From Bacillota bacterium (GTDB lineage Bacteria > Bacillota > Clostridia > Peptostreptococcales > Acidaminobacteraceae), in assembly GCA_030529605.1 (NCBI GenBank), contig JAUMWO010000005.1, positions 1 through 36,312 on the forward strand: DNA of 36,312 bases. Reading direction: 5' to 3'. Positions 8,137 through 16,076 of the stretch are shown here, one piece after another (positions within the stretch are counted from its first letter, which is position 1; every line of letters begins with the position of its first letter). The notes under the pieces were generated by a model that was given only the letters and a program-made list of their open reading frames with translations, ran no database searches and was not told where the DNA came from. The translations under genes and the position numbers were made by a program.

Positions 8137-8218
8137 TCCTACAGTGTTTTCATTCCAAATTTGTTATGGAATGAAGGGATGCCCTGAAATAGAGTGATAT
8201 CAACAATAGGAGGATCAA

Positions 8219-8647
8219 ATGGAAAAGCAATTCAACCAGTATCTGTCGAATCTCGTTGTTTGGACCGTAAAGCTTCACAATATTCATTGGAATGTGAAAG
8301 GTGAGCTTTTCGTTCCGGTGCATGAGTTTACGGAGGCGGAGTACGACAAATCGTTCGCTCGCATCGACGAGGTTGCCGAGCACATGAAGATGTATGACCA
8401 CATGCCGGCTTCCACTCTGAAAGAGTACATGGAGCTCGCAACGATCAAAGAAGAGCCGACTCGCAGCTTCGAGTGCAAAGAAGCGCTCAAGATCGTTTTG
8501 GATGACATGGAAGCACTCCGCAAGGAAGCGACCGATCTCCGCAATGCAGCGGATGAGCAAGGTTGGTTCAGTGCGGTCGCATTGTTCGAAGACCATGTCA
8601 ACGATTACAACAAGCAAATCTGGTTCCTGAAATCGATGCTGGCGTAA
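8219..8647 (+). CDS. dps: Dps-like ferritin (DNA-protecting / iron-storage mini-ferritin)
   Basis: Four-helix protein of 142 residues of the Dps/ferritin-like family; these assemble into 12-subunit shells that oxidise and store Fe(II), protecting DNA from peroxide. The motif KLHNIHWNVKG near the N-terminus gives the ferroxidase histidine and the HWNV signature, and SFARIDEVAEHMKMYDHMP gives the aspartate and glutamate of the neighbouring helix together with the conserved region before helix 3. It lacks the lysine-rich N-terminal tail used by some Dps proteins to bind DNA. ATAGGAGGATCAA precedes the ATG. It has its own strong promoter and a terminator, so it is monocistronic. Confidence 0.92.
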   Translation: MEKQFNQYLSNLVVWTVKLHNIHWNVKGELFVPVHEFTEAEYDKSFARIDEVAEHMKMYDHMPASTLKEYMELATIKEEPTRSFECKEALKIVLDDMEALRKEATDLRNAADEQGWFSAVALFEDHVNDYNKQIWFLKSMLA

Positions 8648-8703
8648 CAGCGGCGAACGCAAACCACGATAAACACATAACCGTCAAGGATAGAAATGAG
8701 CCG

Positions 8704-8741
8704 AAAGCGCATATGAGACGTGAGTTTCATTGCGCTTTTTT
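8704..8741 (+). terminator. Intrinsic terminator after the Dps-like gene
   Basis: AAAGCGCA pairs with TGCGCTTT, extended by ATGA/TCAT, and is followed by a run of six T (8736-8741). It sits 57 bases after the dps stop. Confidence 0.8.
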
Positions 8742-8769
8742 GTATCGTTTTGAATCCGTGGATTATAAT
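8740..8769 (+). promoter_or_regulatory. Probable promoter of the 8847 gene
   Basis: A perfect TATAAT (8764-8769) follows a weak TTGTAT (8740-8745) at 18 bases. The -35 box overlaps the T run of the preceding terminator. Confidence 0.5.
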
Positions 8770-8846
8770 TGAAAAAGAGGCGGAAGGGGAATGAGAACGA
8801 GGCACGGTTCCTTCGAATCGAGTCCGATCAATCGAGGAGGAATGAA

Positions 8847-9575
8847 ATGGAAGAAAAACTGAGAGAGGAACTTCGTCAAATTTGGCTCCAAAACAGCAAG
8901 ACCGAACGGAAAGAGAAACTGGAAGCGGTGGTGCATCCGATCTTAGAGGAATCGCCTCAGCGTCTCCTCGATCTTTGTGACGGGCACATCGGAGGACTTC
9001 CGGATGTCAATCTCCTGAGAAAAGCGAAGGACGATGTCGAAGATTTTGTGTTTATGAACATCAGCACCGGCTCCTATTACTATTCCACTGTGGAGAAGGA
9101 ACCGCCTCATCCCGATTCGAGAGCGATTAAAAAAATTTACCGAGAACTCCTCCGGATTTTGGGTTTGGGCGACAAGGAGATTCAAACGATCCTAAATCGC
9201 ACCTCGCGCCACGACGAATACAATGCGGAACCTGCGCTGACTTTGCTCGACATACTGATCGATGCCAACCTTTGCGCCGCGATTGACTGGAAGTTCGGGC
9301 CGGACGATGTCGAATACAATCTCAATTTGATCACGAAACGGCTCAAGATGGCGCCGATTCGAGACTTTCCGCCGTATGAGGAGGGACAGCCGCTCGGTTA
9401 TGAGGCGATTGTGGAGGTGATCCGAGAGTGTGACCATGCAGCGGTCACTCTCTTTGATGGCGATGAGATCCTCGTCTTCCTGACGACGGAGGAATCGGCA
9501 CCCAAAGTAAAGGCGAAACTCGAGGAACTTTCCGAATTTTGGGATCTCGAAGACATCGAGGTTGTGACGGGCTGA
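8847..9575 (+). CDS. Unrecognised cytosolic protein, 242 aa
   Basis: Soluble, acidic protein of 242 residues that I do not recognise. The start at 8847 is chosen for GAGGAGG six bases upstream; an in-frame ATG at 8769 lies on top of the -10 box and cannot be used. There is no signal peptide or membrane segment. The first 60 residues are charged and probably helical. The middle part (GSYYYSTVEKEPPHPDSRAIKKIYRELLRIL) and the C-terminal block (AAVTLFDGDEILVFLTTEE) look like a folded alpha/beta domain with a solvent-exposed strand pair. It appears monocistronic. The reading frame continues after its TGA for 69 more codons (see the separate entry). Confidence 0.8.
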   Translation: MEEKLREELRQIWLQNSKTERKEKLEAVVHPILEESPQRLLDLCDGHIGGLPDVNLLRKAKDDVEDFVFMNISTGSYYYSTVEKEPPHPDSRAIKKIYRELLRILGLGDKEIQTILNRTSRHDEYNAEPALTLLDILIDANLCAAIDWKFGPDDVEYNLNLITKRLKMAPIRDFPPYEEGQPLGYEAIVEVIRECDHAAVTLFDGDEILVFLTTEESAPKVKAKLEELSEFWDLEDIEVVTG

Positions 9576-9785
9576 GCATATGAACGATCGGGGCCTGGGG
9601 GATCGGCTTTTGCCAAGAGGCGATGCAGTCCCGAAATGGTTATCCAAGCCGGGTGGGGATTTCAATGTCAGTTTACGCGGGAAACCTATCGAGCGTTTTT
9701 TCGGGATATGGGGTATGACGCGCATTTCTTTGTAGCGGAGGGTCGGATTCCTTGCGCTGTCGCCGTCATTCCAAATCAAAAATAA
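9576..9785 (+). pseudogene. Possible gene remnant after the 8847 gene
   Basis: The frame that follows the TGA of the preceding gene stays open for 69 codons. Its second half reads like real protein (ETYRAFFRDMGYDAHFFVAEG, ending near IPNQK before TAA) although it has no ribosome site of its own. It may be the decayed 3' end of a longer or neighbouring gene, or chance. No cysteine-type motif surrounds the TGA, so selenocysteine is not suggested. The rest of the gap up to 9979 holds only the short minus-strand ORF and the promoter listed next. Confidence 0.25.
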
Positions 9786-9798
9786 AGTCGCGGTTCAT
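9766..9798 (-). CDS. Ten-codon ORF with a good ribosome site (doubtful)
   Basis: On the minus strand AAAGGAG (9807-9813) lies eight bases before an ATG that opens MNRDFIFDLE and then a TGA. It could be the surviving start of a lost minus-strand gene or a leader peptide. No gene continues in any frame. Low confidence. Confidence 0.2.
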   Translation of the reverse strand: MNRDFIFDLE

Positions 9799-9912
9799 GG
9801 GAAATGCTCCTTTCGTAGGGGTTGAAGCTCCATACAGCGATCGGAGATGATTACTTTGATGTCCAAAGTGTTTTATTTGTAATGAATTGCTGTCGTAATT
9901 CGTGAGACTAAG

Positions 9913-9921
9913 TGGTAAAAT
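9913..9921 (+). promoter_or_regulatory. Extended -10 element ahead of the SLH protein
   Basis: TGGTAAAAT fits an extended -10 (TGN-TAAAAT) about 59 bases before the gene start. No convincing -35 box is at the right distance. Confidence 0.4.
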
Positions 9922-9979
9922 GTAAAATAAGAGGAACATTGAATGCCGATTCATGTTTCATTTCATTCAAGGAGGACTT

Positions 9980-12793
9980 ATGAGGAAGCTAATTGCGTTG
10001 TTGCTGTCGCTTTTGCTGATCGTCAATGTCGTCTCGTTTGCAGGCGCTTATGACGAGCCCGGGCTTACAGGCGGGCAACTCCTGAAGAAGTACGGATTCG
10101 TTCAAGGAAACGAGAAGGGCGAACTGAACGAACACAAACCGTTAAACCGTGCAGAACTCACAGCGCTCTTGGCGCGGATGTACGGCGTCAACGACGAAGC
10201 CAGAGCGTACAAAGCGGGCTCCGGTTTCAAAGATGAATCAAAGTTCGGATGGGCGAAGGGATACATCGCCTACGCTAAAATGAAAGGATGGATGAAGGGC
10301 GAAGCCGGGGGAAATTTCAACAACTTCGGTCAGGTCAGCGGGGAGCAGCTCGCGACCGTCCTGCTTCGTGTGTTGAACCGTCCGGAAAAATGGGGCGAGA
10401 ACATCGGTCGAATGGGTGCATTGGGCGTCGTAATTCCAAGTGGTAAGTTGACTCGCGGCCAAACATTTGCGGCGATATGGTCCGTGGTATCGGAGCCGAT
10501 TATGGCGGATGGTTCGACACTCGGCGTCAATCTCGGAAAACTTGTTCCGAAACAACCGGATCCGATCGCGTTGGGGATCGCAGAAATTAAAACGGTCGGT
10601 CTCCGAGACATCCATGTCAAATTCAACCAACCGATTCAAGATCGAGAGCCGAGCGTCGAAGTCCTCGGGCTGCCGCTCGGTATCGAGAAGCGTTTTCCTG
10701 AAAACGACGACAAGGTCGTTGTGCTGTCGCTCAACAAGTCGATGGTCAATCAAAAGGAATACACACTCAAGATCGGTCGCGTTTACCCTAAGGATACCCG
10801 AACGTCTCCGATTGTTGCTTGGGTCGAGAAAAAGTTCACGGCTCTCGACGCGTCGATGCCTGTAGTGGAGTCCGTCCGATTTAGCGGTACCAAACACATC
10901 GAAATCACATTCTCCGAGCAAATGGCGTCTCCAACGACCGGTAAAGTCGAAGTGAAGCAAGGCAACACCACGCTTTCCGTCAATAACGCCAATGCGAGAG
11001 TGAGCGGAAACAAGGTCGTCGTCGAACTGTTCTCGGTTCTGACGCAGGGTAAGGATTATACGATTACGGTCAGTGATTTCAAGGACTTTGCGGGCTATTC
11101 CAACAAGATCGAGACGGTCAATCTGGCATATGGCAAAGACAGTTCTGCGCCGACCGTTACTCGCGTTTCCGGAAACAACGAATATGTGACGATCCAGTTC
11201 TCAAAACCGGTTAAGGGCGCGAGTCTGACGAACTTTGCGCACTCGTTCCCGAACTATCATCCGGTTCTGATCCAAGCGGACGGAGGCGCATTCAACAGCA
11301 ATCAATTCTACGATAAGTTGTTTGTCACGTTCTACCAAGGAAATGCATCCGATAAACCGCTGCCATCGGGAGAAGTCAAGTTTATGGTATTCGGTAAGTC
11401 GAGCGGCGGTACGATCGTGGACGCTTGGGGCAATGCGCTTCAAGACCAGACGCTGACCGTCACGATTACCGGCAACAACGATCCGCTCGCCGCAACAATC
11501 AAGGCTCTCAGCGGGACGCAGATCGAAGTCGAGTTCAGCAAAGCGGTCAAGAATCTGACCTCTGCCGATTTCCGAATCAAAAAGACCAACGGATCCGGTA
11601 TCGGATTCACGGTGACCAAGGTCTCCGACAAGAAATACCATCTTGTCTTGAATCAACCGGTTACGAGTGAAACGCTGAATGTCGAGATCCTCAAAGCGGT
11701 CGATACGACAGCAAATGCAAGTGAACTCAAAAATTACAAGATCGACATCGTGTTTGGCGATACCGAGGCACCTAAGATTGACAGTGTCGTCGTCGTTCCG
11801 GTGATCCAGAGTGCGGTTGAGGTGGCGCGCGAGCTCGTCATCACCTTCGAGAAGGACGACACGAGCAGCGACGCGATCGTGGGTTCCAATTACAAGGTGA
11901 CAAACGGTAGCCTCTATTACAATTTGAGCGGAACCGGAGAGTTTGTAGGCGGCTCGAATATCGTAAAATTCGTGTTGCCTAAGAGCTCCACAGATGCTGC
12001 AATGTATGCGTTGCTCGCATTCAACGGAACCAATGCTCTCCTGGCGGACAACATCAAGGACAATGCCGGAAATGTTATGCCGACAAAATCTCACATCATT
12101 CAAGATTCGGGCAGCCTGGATCTGTATGTCGATGAAGCCATCACGTTCTCGGATTACAACGGTACCGGTCGAGATGGCATCGTTCTGTTCATGACGAGCG
12201 GAGTCCGCGAAGTCAAGGACATCAACCGCATTACAACAAGTTTCGCAACCAAGTTCGACTCCGTCGAAATTGTCGGCAACAAAGTGTACCTAATGGCTTC
12301 GACCGACATCCCGAAGTATACGGACGGAACGCATACCATTGACGTTCCTGCCGGAGTGATCGTTTCCGACCTCGGAAGGGACAACATCGCGGATTCAGGT
12401 CGCGGCATCATCGACGGCTATGCTCCGGACTTTGCTCGTGATTCTTCGGATCAAAGTAAGATCGATGTCTCCAATTACCTTGCAAATTGGCTTGTGATGG
12501 ACTTTTCCGAGCCGTTGGATTCGCCTGGAAACGTCAACGATCTCCTTACCATGGCGTTCAAGGTCACACAAACCTCCGGTTCGACGACGAAAGAACTGGT
12601 TCCTTATGTCGATTTTAGAATCGAGCTGGACTTGGTACGTTTCAATAATGCCGACATCAAGTTGCTCGGTGCGGTAGCAAACGGAGACCTCTTTGTGATC
12701 GAGTGGAAGGGAAGCGAGTACCTCAAGGACAAAGCACTCAATAAGTTCAAGGTGGCTCCGGGTATCTACGGTCAAGTAGAATACAACAATTAA
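9980..12793 (+). CDS. Large SLH-domain surface (S-layer-like) protein
   Basis: Secreted cell-surface protein of 937 residues. The start at 9980 has AAGGAGGACTT before it and gives a classic signal peptide (MRKLIALLLSLLLIVNVVSFAGA). Three degenerate S-layer homology repeats follow: about 40-85 (LNRAELTALLARMYGV), about 95-140 (WAKGYIAYAKMKGWMKGE ... GEQLATVLLRVL) and about 145-185 (LGVVIPSGKLTRGQTFAAIW). These anchor proteins to pyruvylated cell-wall polymers. The rest is a chain of Ig-like, SbsA-type modules, recognisable by repeated motifs such as IEITFSEQM, VTIQFSKPV and IEVEFSKAV, each starting a domain of roughly 90-110 residues. It has no LPxTG anchor, and codon use is regular. It is a probable S-layer or adhesive protein; a terminator follows. 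Confidence 0.9.
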   Translation: MRKLIALLLSLLLIVNVVSFAGAYDEPGLTGGQLLKKYGFVQGNEKGELNEHKPLNRAELTALLARMYGVNDEARAYKAGSGFKDESKFGWAKGYIAYAKMKGWMKGEAGGNFNNFGQVSGEQLATVLLRVLNRPEKWGENIGRMGALGVVIPSGKLTRGQTFAAIWSVVSEPIMADGSTLGVNLGKLVPKQPDPIALGIAEIKTVGLRDIHVKFNQPIQDREPSVEVLGLPLGIEKRFPENDDKVVVLSLNKSMVNQKEYTLKIGRVYPKDTRTSPIVAWVEKKFTALDASMPVVESVRFSGTKHIEITFSEQMASPTTGKVEVKQGNTTLSVNNANARVSGNKVVVELFSVLTQGKDYTITVSDFKDFAGYSNKIETVNLAYGKDSSAPTVTRVSGNNEYVTIQFSKPVKGASLTNFAHSFPNYHPVLIQADGGAFNSNQFYDKLFVTFYQGNASDKPLPSGEVKFMVFGKSSGGTIVDAWGNALQDQTLTVTITGNNDPLAATIKALSGTQIEVEFSKAVKNLTSADFRIKKTNGSGIGFTVTKVSDKKYHLVLNQPVTSETLNVEILKAVDTTANASELKNYKIDIVFGDTEAPKIDSVVVVPVIQSAVEVARELVITFEKDDTSSDAIVGSNYKVTNGSLYYNLSGTGEFVGGSNIVKFVLPKSSTDAAMYALLAFNGTNALLADNIKDNAGNVMPTKSHIIQDSGSLDLYVDEAITFSDYNGTGRDGIVLFMTSGVREVKDINRITTSFATKFDSVEIVGNKVYLMASTDIPKYTDGTHTIDVPAGVIVSDLGRDNIADSGRGIIDGYAPDFARDSSDQSKIDVSNYLANWLVMDFSEPLDSPGNVNDLLTMAFKVTQTSGSTTKELVPYVDFRIELDLVRFNNADIKLLGAVANGDLFVIEWKGSEYLKDKALNKFKVAPGIYGQVEYNN

Positions 12794-12842
12794 GGTGTTC
12801 TTTCAACCGGGCGTCATTCCGTCGTCTCGTTGGAAACCGAAT

Positions 12843-12875
12843 GCTCTCCGGGAATCGACCCGGAGAGCGTTTTTT
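12843..12875 (+). terminator. Strong intrinsic terminator after the SLH gene
   Basis: GCTCTCCGGG / CCCGGAGAGC forms a perfect 10-base stem with a 6-base loop (AATCGA), followed by G and six T. Confidence 0.92.
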
Positions 12876-12878
12876 CTC

Positions 12879-12908
12879 TTGCGGCACTCGGAGGCATTCT
12901 CGTAGAAT
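12879..12908 (+). promoter_or_regulatory. Probable promoter of the acetyltransferase gene
   Basis: TTGCGG (12879-12884) and TAGAAT (12903-12908) with an 18-base spacer lie between the preceding terminator and the gene. Confidence 0.45.
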
Positions 12909-12956
12909 CGGGAATGTAGATGTCGGGTGTCGAAACCACTACAAAAAGGAGGTAAT

Positions 12957-13433
12957 ATGAGTCACGTGACATTTCGGAATGCGGAGCGCAAAGATACGGC
13001 GTTGATTTTAGAGTTTGTACGGGAACTCGCGGAGTATGAAAAAATGCTCGACCAAGTCGTAGCGGATGAGCGGATCTTGGAAGAATGGCTCTTTGATCGG
13101 AAAAAGGCTGAGGTGATCTTTGCCCTCGAGGATGGGAACGAAGTGGGATTTGCGCTGTTCTTTCACAATTTTTCGACCTTTCTCGGGAGAGGCGGAATCT
13201 ATCTCGAGGATCTCTATGTCAAACCGCAATCCCGGGGAAAGGGCTACGGGAAGGCGCTTCTCAAGAAACTGGCGGCAATTGCGGTCGAGCGAGGCTGCGG
13301 TCGCTTGGAATGGTGGTGCCTCGACTGGAATCAGCCGAGCATCGACTTTTATTTGTCGCTCGGAGCCGAAGCGATGTCCGATTGGACGGTTTATCGCATC
13401 GCCGGGAAAACTCTCGTCGATTTGGCGCAATAA
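12957..13433 (+). CDS. GNAT acetyltransferase, spermidine/spermine N1-acetyltransferase (SSAT)-like
   Basis: Acetyl-CoA-dependent N-acetyltransferase of 158 residues. The start at 12957 follows AAAAAGGAGGTAAT; an in-frame ATG ten codons earlier lacks a ribosome site. The fold signatures are in order: the N-terminal FRNAERKD and LAEYEKM helix, the beta4 segment GIYLEDLYVKPQSRG, the acetyl-CoA pyrophosphate loop RGKGYGKALL, and the C-terminal block EWWCLDWNQPSIDFYLSLGAE. LEDLYV and the WNQPSIDFY block closely match the SSAT/thialysine acetyltransferase branch of GNATs, so polyamines or lysine analogues are likely acceptors. The exact substrate is uncertain. It stands alone and converges on the TspO-like gene. 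Confidence 0.85.
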   Translation: MSHVTFRNAERKDTALILEFVRELAEYEKMLDQVVADERILEEWLFDRKKAEVIFALEDGNEVGFALFFHNFSTFLGRGGIYLEDLYVKPQSRGKGYGKALLKKLAAIAVERGCGRLEWWCLDWNQPSIDFYLSLGAEAMSDWTVYRIAGKTLVDLAQ

Positions 13434-13468
13434 AAAACCGATCGATCCCCACTCGGAAGATCAATCGG
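13432..13468 (-). terminator. Intrinsic terminator of the TspO-like gene
   Basis: On the minus strand CCGATTGATC pairs with GATCGATCGG and is followed by TTTTTTATTG. It overlaps the stop codon of the convergent acetyltransferase gene. Confidence 0.75.
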
Positions 13469-13493
13469 GCATGGATTATGGTCGCCGGGTAAC

Positions 13494-14267
13494 CTAGCGC
13501 TCCGGACTCCATTTGAATTCGTTCTTAGCGTAAGTCAGTACAGTGAGCGCGGTTAGGATCAAAATGCCGGCGATCAGAGTGATGGGAACCGGTTGAAGCA
13601 GATGCCCGAAGACTTCGAGGCGTACCCCGATCCCGATGAATGCCCAGATGAGTGAAAGCGGAAGAACGGTGTTTCGCAGTTTGGTCTGAAGCATCGATGT
13701 AGCGAGCACCGCGATCACGACAGCAAGGAGAATCCATAAATCCGTCGAGAGTCCCAGCCAACTCCATCTCAGCTTTACCAGCATCGCATACACATTGACG
13801 ATGGTTGCGATGGTGAGCCATCCCAGGTGGATTCCGAAGGCGACTGCCGGCAATGCTGTTCCTCGGCTCTGCTTGCGCACTTTATCACAGATCCAAAAGA
13901 GACAAACCCAATATCCGAGGATCATCAGCACGGAGGCTTCGATCCACTGCGCACAGAACACGATGTTCCAAAGGACATTGAAGAAGTACATCCCCCAAAG
14001 GAAGGGTGTGATTTCATCGGTCAGCTTGGATGTTTCCGGATGCGAAGCCTTGCGTATCATCTGTACGATCGTTGCAAAGAGCAACAGGTAGATGACACCC
14101 CAGATGGAGAATGTGTAACCTGCGGGTGTGATCGACGTTTGATACATCTGAGAGACCTCTTTTTGCGGTGCGAGCCAAGGAAACAAGCCCGATGCAACGA
14201 GGTAGTTCAAAACGATCACGACGAGGAATCCGGCGAGGCTGATCCAAGATTTTTGTTTTGTCGTCAT
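13494..14267 (-). CDS. TspO/MBR-related tryptophan-rich membrane protein
   Basis: Integral membrane protein of 257 residues with about seven hydrophobic segments. It shows the TspO-like start (LNYLVASGLFPWLA followed by ITPAGYTFSIWGVIYLLL) and many tryptophans in membrane segments (WGMYFFNVLWNIVF, HLGWLTIATIVNVYA). The family is related to the TspO/peripheral benzodiazepine receptor group but is longer, as in many Bacillota. The function is unknown; tetrapyrrole or stress sensing has been proposed for TspO itself and should not be assumed here. GGGGGAAAT precedes the ATG. It has its own promoter inside the 3' end of the upstream ABC gene, and a terminator follows. Confidence 0.82.
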   Translation of the reverse strand: MTTKQKSWISLAGFLVVIVLNYLVASGLFPWLAPQKEVSQMYQTSITPAGYTFSIWGVIYLLLFATIVQMIRKASHPETSKLTDEITPFLWGMYFFNVLWNIVFCAQWIEASVLMILGYWVCLFWICDKVRKQSRGTALPAVAFGIHLGWLTIATIVNVYAMLVKLRWSWLGLSTDLWILLAVVIAVLATSMLQTKLRNTVLPLSLIWAFIGIGVRLEVFGHLLQPVPITLIAGILILTALTVLTYAKNEFKWSPER

Positions 14268-14300
14268 ATTTCCCCCTTTTTAAAAAAAACCCTCATGTTC

Positions 14301-14329
14301 ATTATATTGGAATTATGTCCTGCTGTAAA
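14301..14329 (-). promoter_or_regulatory. Sigma-A promoter of the TspO-like gene
   Basis: On the minus strand TTTACA (14324-14329) and TATAAT (14301-14306) are 17 bases apart, close to consensus. The -35 box lies in the last codons of the upstream ABC exporter gene, so the TspO-like gene is transcribed independently as well as by read-through. Confidence 0.75.
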
Positions 14330-16076
14330 ATGGAAGCCGCCAACCCTCGGCGCGTTGTCGGATTTCAATGAAGTCGCGATAGATTCCTTCGCGAGTGCTG
14401 AGTTCCGAATGGGTGCCGGATTGCACGAGACGCCCTTCATCGATGACCAAGATTTGATCGGCATGTTCGATTGTGTTGAGGCGATGCGCAATGGTGACGA
14501 CGGTCTTGCCGCGGGTCAGTTCGCTGAGCGCATCTTGGATCAGATGCTCGTTTTCGGGGTCGATGCTCGCTGTCGCTTCGTCGAGCAAGATGATCGGTGC
14601 GTCCTTTAATATGGCGCGTGCGATGGAGATGCGTTGCTTTTCTCCCCCTGAGAGAGAAGAGCCTCCTTCCCCGATCACGGTGTCATATCCGTCCGGCAGT
14701 GCGAGGATAAAATCGTGACAGCGCGCTTTTTTTGCCGCGGCGATCAATTCCTCTTCGCTCGCGTCGGCTTTGCCGAAACGGATGTTGTTGCGTACGGTAT
14801 CCTGAAAAAGATAGACGGACTGAAAGACCATGCTGATGTGCTTGAGCAAACTGTCGCAAGTAAGTCGGCGTACATCGATTCCGCCGACCTCGATCGACCC
14901 GCGATCCACATCATAAAACCGCGTCATCAGATGACAGATGGTCGATTTGCCGCTGCCGGATGCCCCGACGATCGCCGTCATCGAATGCTCCGGAATCGTG
15001 AAGTCGAGGTGATGGAGTACCGTTCGCTCCCCATATGAGAAGGAGACATCGCGAAAGCGGATGTCGAAGCGCTCGAGAGGCAGATCGCCTCCGTCCTCGT
15101 CGATGAAACGCGCATGGTGAATCGCTTCCAACTTGTCCATCGATGCATCGATCAGGCCGAGCATGTAAACCGAGTCGCTCATGGTCTCGACGGAACCGAA
15201 GATCAAGAAGGCGAAAAGTGCAACCATCAAGAAGTTTGCGAGAGACATCCCGCCTTGGACGGCGGAAACTCCTGCGAGCAAAATCAGCAGCACGCTCGCG
15301 AGTTTCAACGCGGTGAGATGGGCGCAATTGTTCGGGACGACGCCATGTTCGATGTCGAGGTTGGTTTTTTTGTGGTGTTCGCAGGCGCGCATCCAAGACG
15401 CGATCGAGATGCCCTCTTGACCGTAGGACTTCACGAGAGGGAGTCCGTGAATGTATTCGAGAGCAGCGTCCGTGAGTTGGGTCTGCGATTTTTGTTTGAT
15501 CGGGGCGTAGTGCCGACTGTGTTTGCTGATCAAGTTCAGGAAGAGCCAGGAAACGGCTGCACCGCCGACGATGGCGAGCGCGCCCGTCGGGAAAAAGAAC
15601 GCCATCATCGTGAGGATGGCGATCAAACTGATGTACCCGTTGACCACGGCGTCGATCAATTTCATCCCCATCAATTCCAGCGCCGAAAGATCCCCGGTGA
15701 TCGTCGTCAAGATGTCACCCGTGCTGTGTTCCGTAAAGTACCCGAGGGAGACACGCTTGAGGATATCGCCGATTCTGAGACGTTCTTCGGCGGCGACCTC
15801 ATCGCCGATGCTCTCTTGGAGACGTGCTTTCCAGTAGGAGAAGAAAAAGCGCAGAAGGATGGAGAGTACGATGCCGCCGAAGGAAAGCGCGATGGTCGTC
15901 CCATCGAGCATTGCTTCCCCTCTTTGATCGGCAAGCACGCGCCCGAGCGCCCAGGCGGCGATCAGAATCGGAAGCGATGCGCTCCATACGGAAAAGAAGG
16001 AGCAAATGCACCCGAGAATCAGGCGCTTGCGGTAGTCCTTTGCCCAATGCAAAATGCGTTTCAGAGAACGGATCAT
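14313..16076 (-). CDS. ABC exporter half-transporter, second subunit (YbtQ/IrtB-like position)
   Basis: Type IV ABC half-transporter of 587 residues: six-helix membrane domain at about 1-310 and ATPase domain at about 335-575. ATPase motifs are GASGSGKSTI, the Q-loop in SMVFQSVYLFQD, signature SLSGGEKQRISIARAIL, Walker B PIILLDEATASID and H-loop TIAHRLNTI, all intact. The start MIRSLKRI at 16076 overlaps the TGA of the preceding ABC gene (ATGA), so the two are coupled and probably form a heterodimer. Paired exporters of this kind beside an AraC regulator resemble the YbtPQ/IrtAB group, which imports metal-siderophore complexes despite the exporter fold. That role here is inference from neighbourhood. 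Confidence 0.9.
   Translation of the reverse strand: MIRSLKRILHWAKDYRKRLILGCICSFFSVWSASLPILIAAWALGRVLADQRGEAMLDGTTIALSFGGIVLSILLRFFFSYWKARLQESIGDEVAAEERLRIGDILKRVSLGYFTEHSTGDILTTITGDLSALELMGMKLIDAVVNGYISLIAILTMMAFFFPTGALAIVGGAAVSWLFLNLISKHSRHYAPIKQKSQTQLTDAALEYIHGLPLVKSYGQEGISIASWMRACEHHKKTNLDIEHGVVPNNCAHLTALKLASVLLILLAGVSAVQGGMSLANFLMVALFAFLIFGSVETMSDSVYMLGLIDASMDKLEAIHHARFIDEDGGDLPLERFDIRFRDVSFSYGERTVLHHLDFTIPEHSMTAIVGASGSGKSTICHLMTRFYDVDRGSIEVGGIDVRRLTCDSLLKHISMVFQSVYLFQDTVRNNIRFGKADASEEELIAAAKKARCHDFILALPDGYDTVIGEGGSSLSGGEKQRISIARAILKDAPIILLDEATASIDPENEHLIQDALSELTRGKTVVTIAHRLNTIEHADQILVIDEGRLVQSGTHSELSTREGIYRDFIEIRQRAEGWRLPFYSRT

Noticed and set aside
9573-9575. TGA read as selenocysteine at the end of the 8847 gene
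   Set aside because: The residues around it are not a redox motif, the upstream protein ends naturally, and no suitable hairpin or cysteine homologue is evident.
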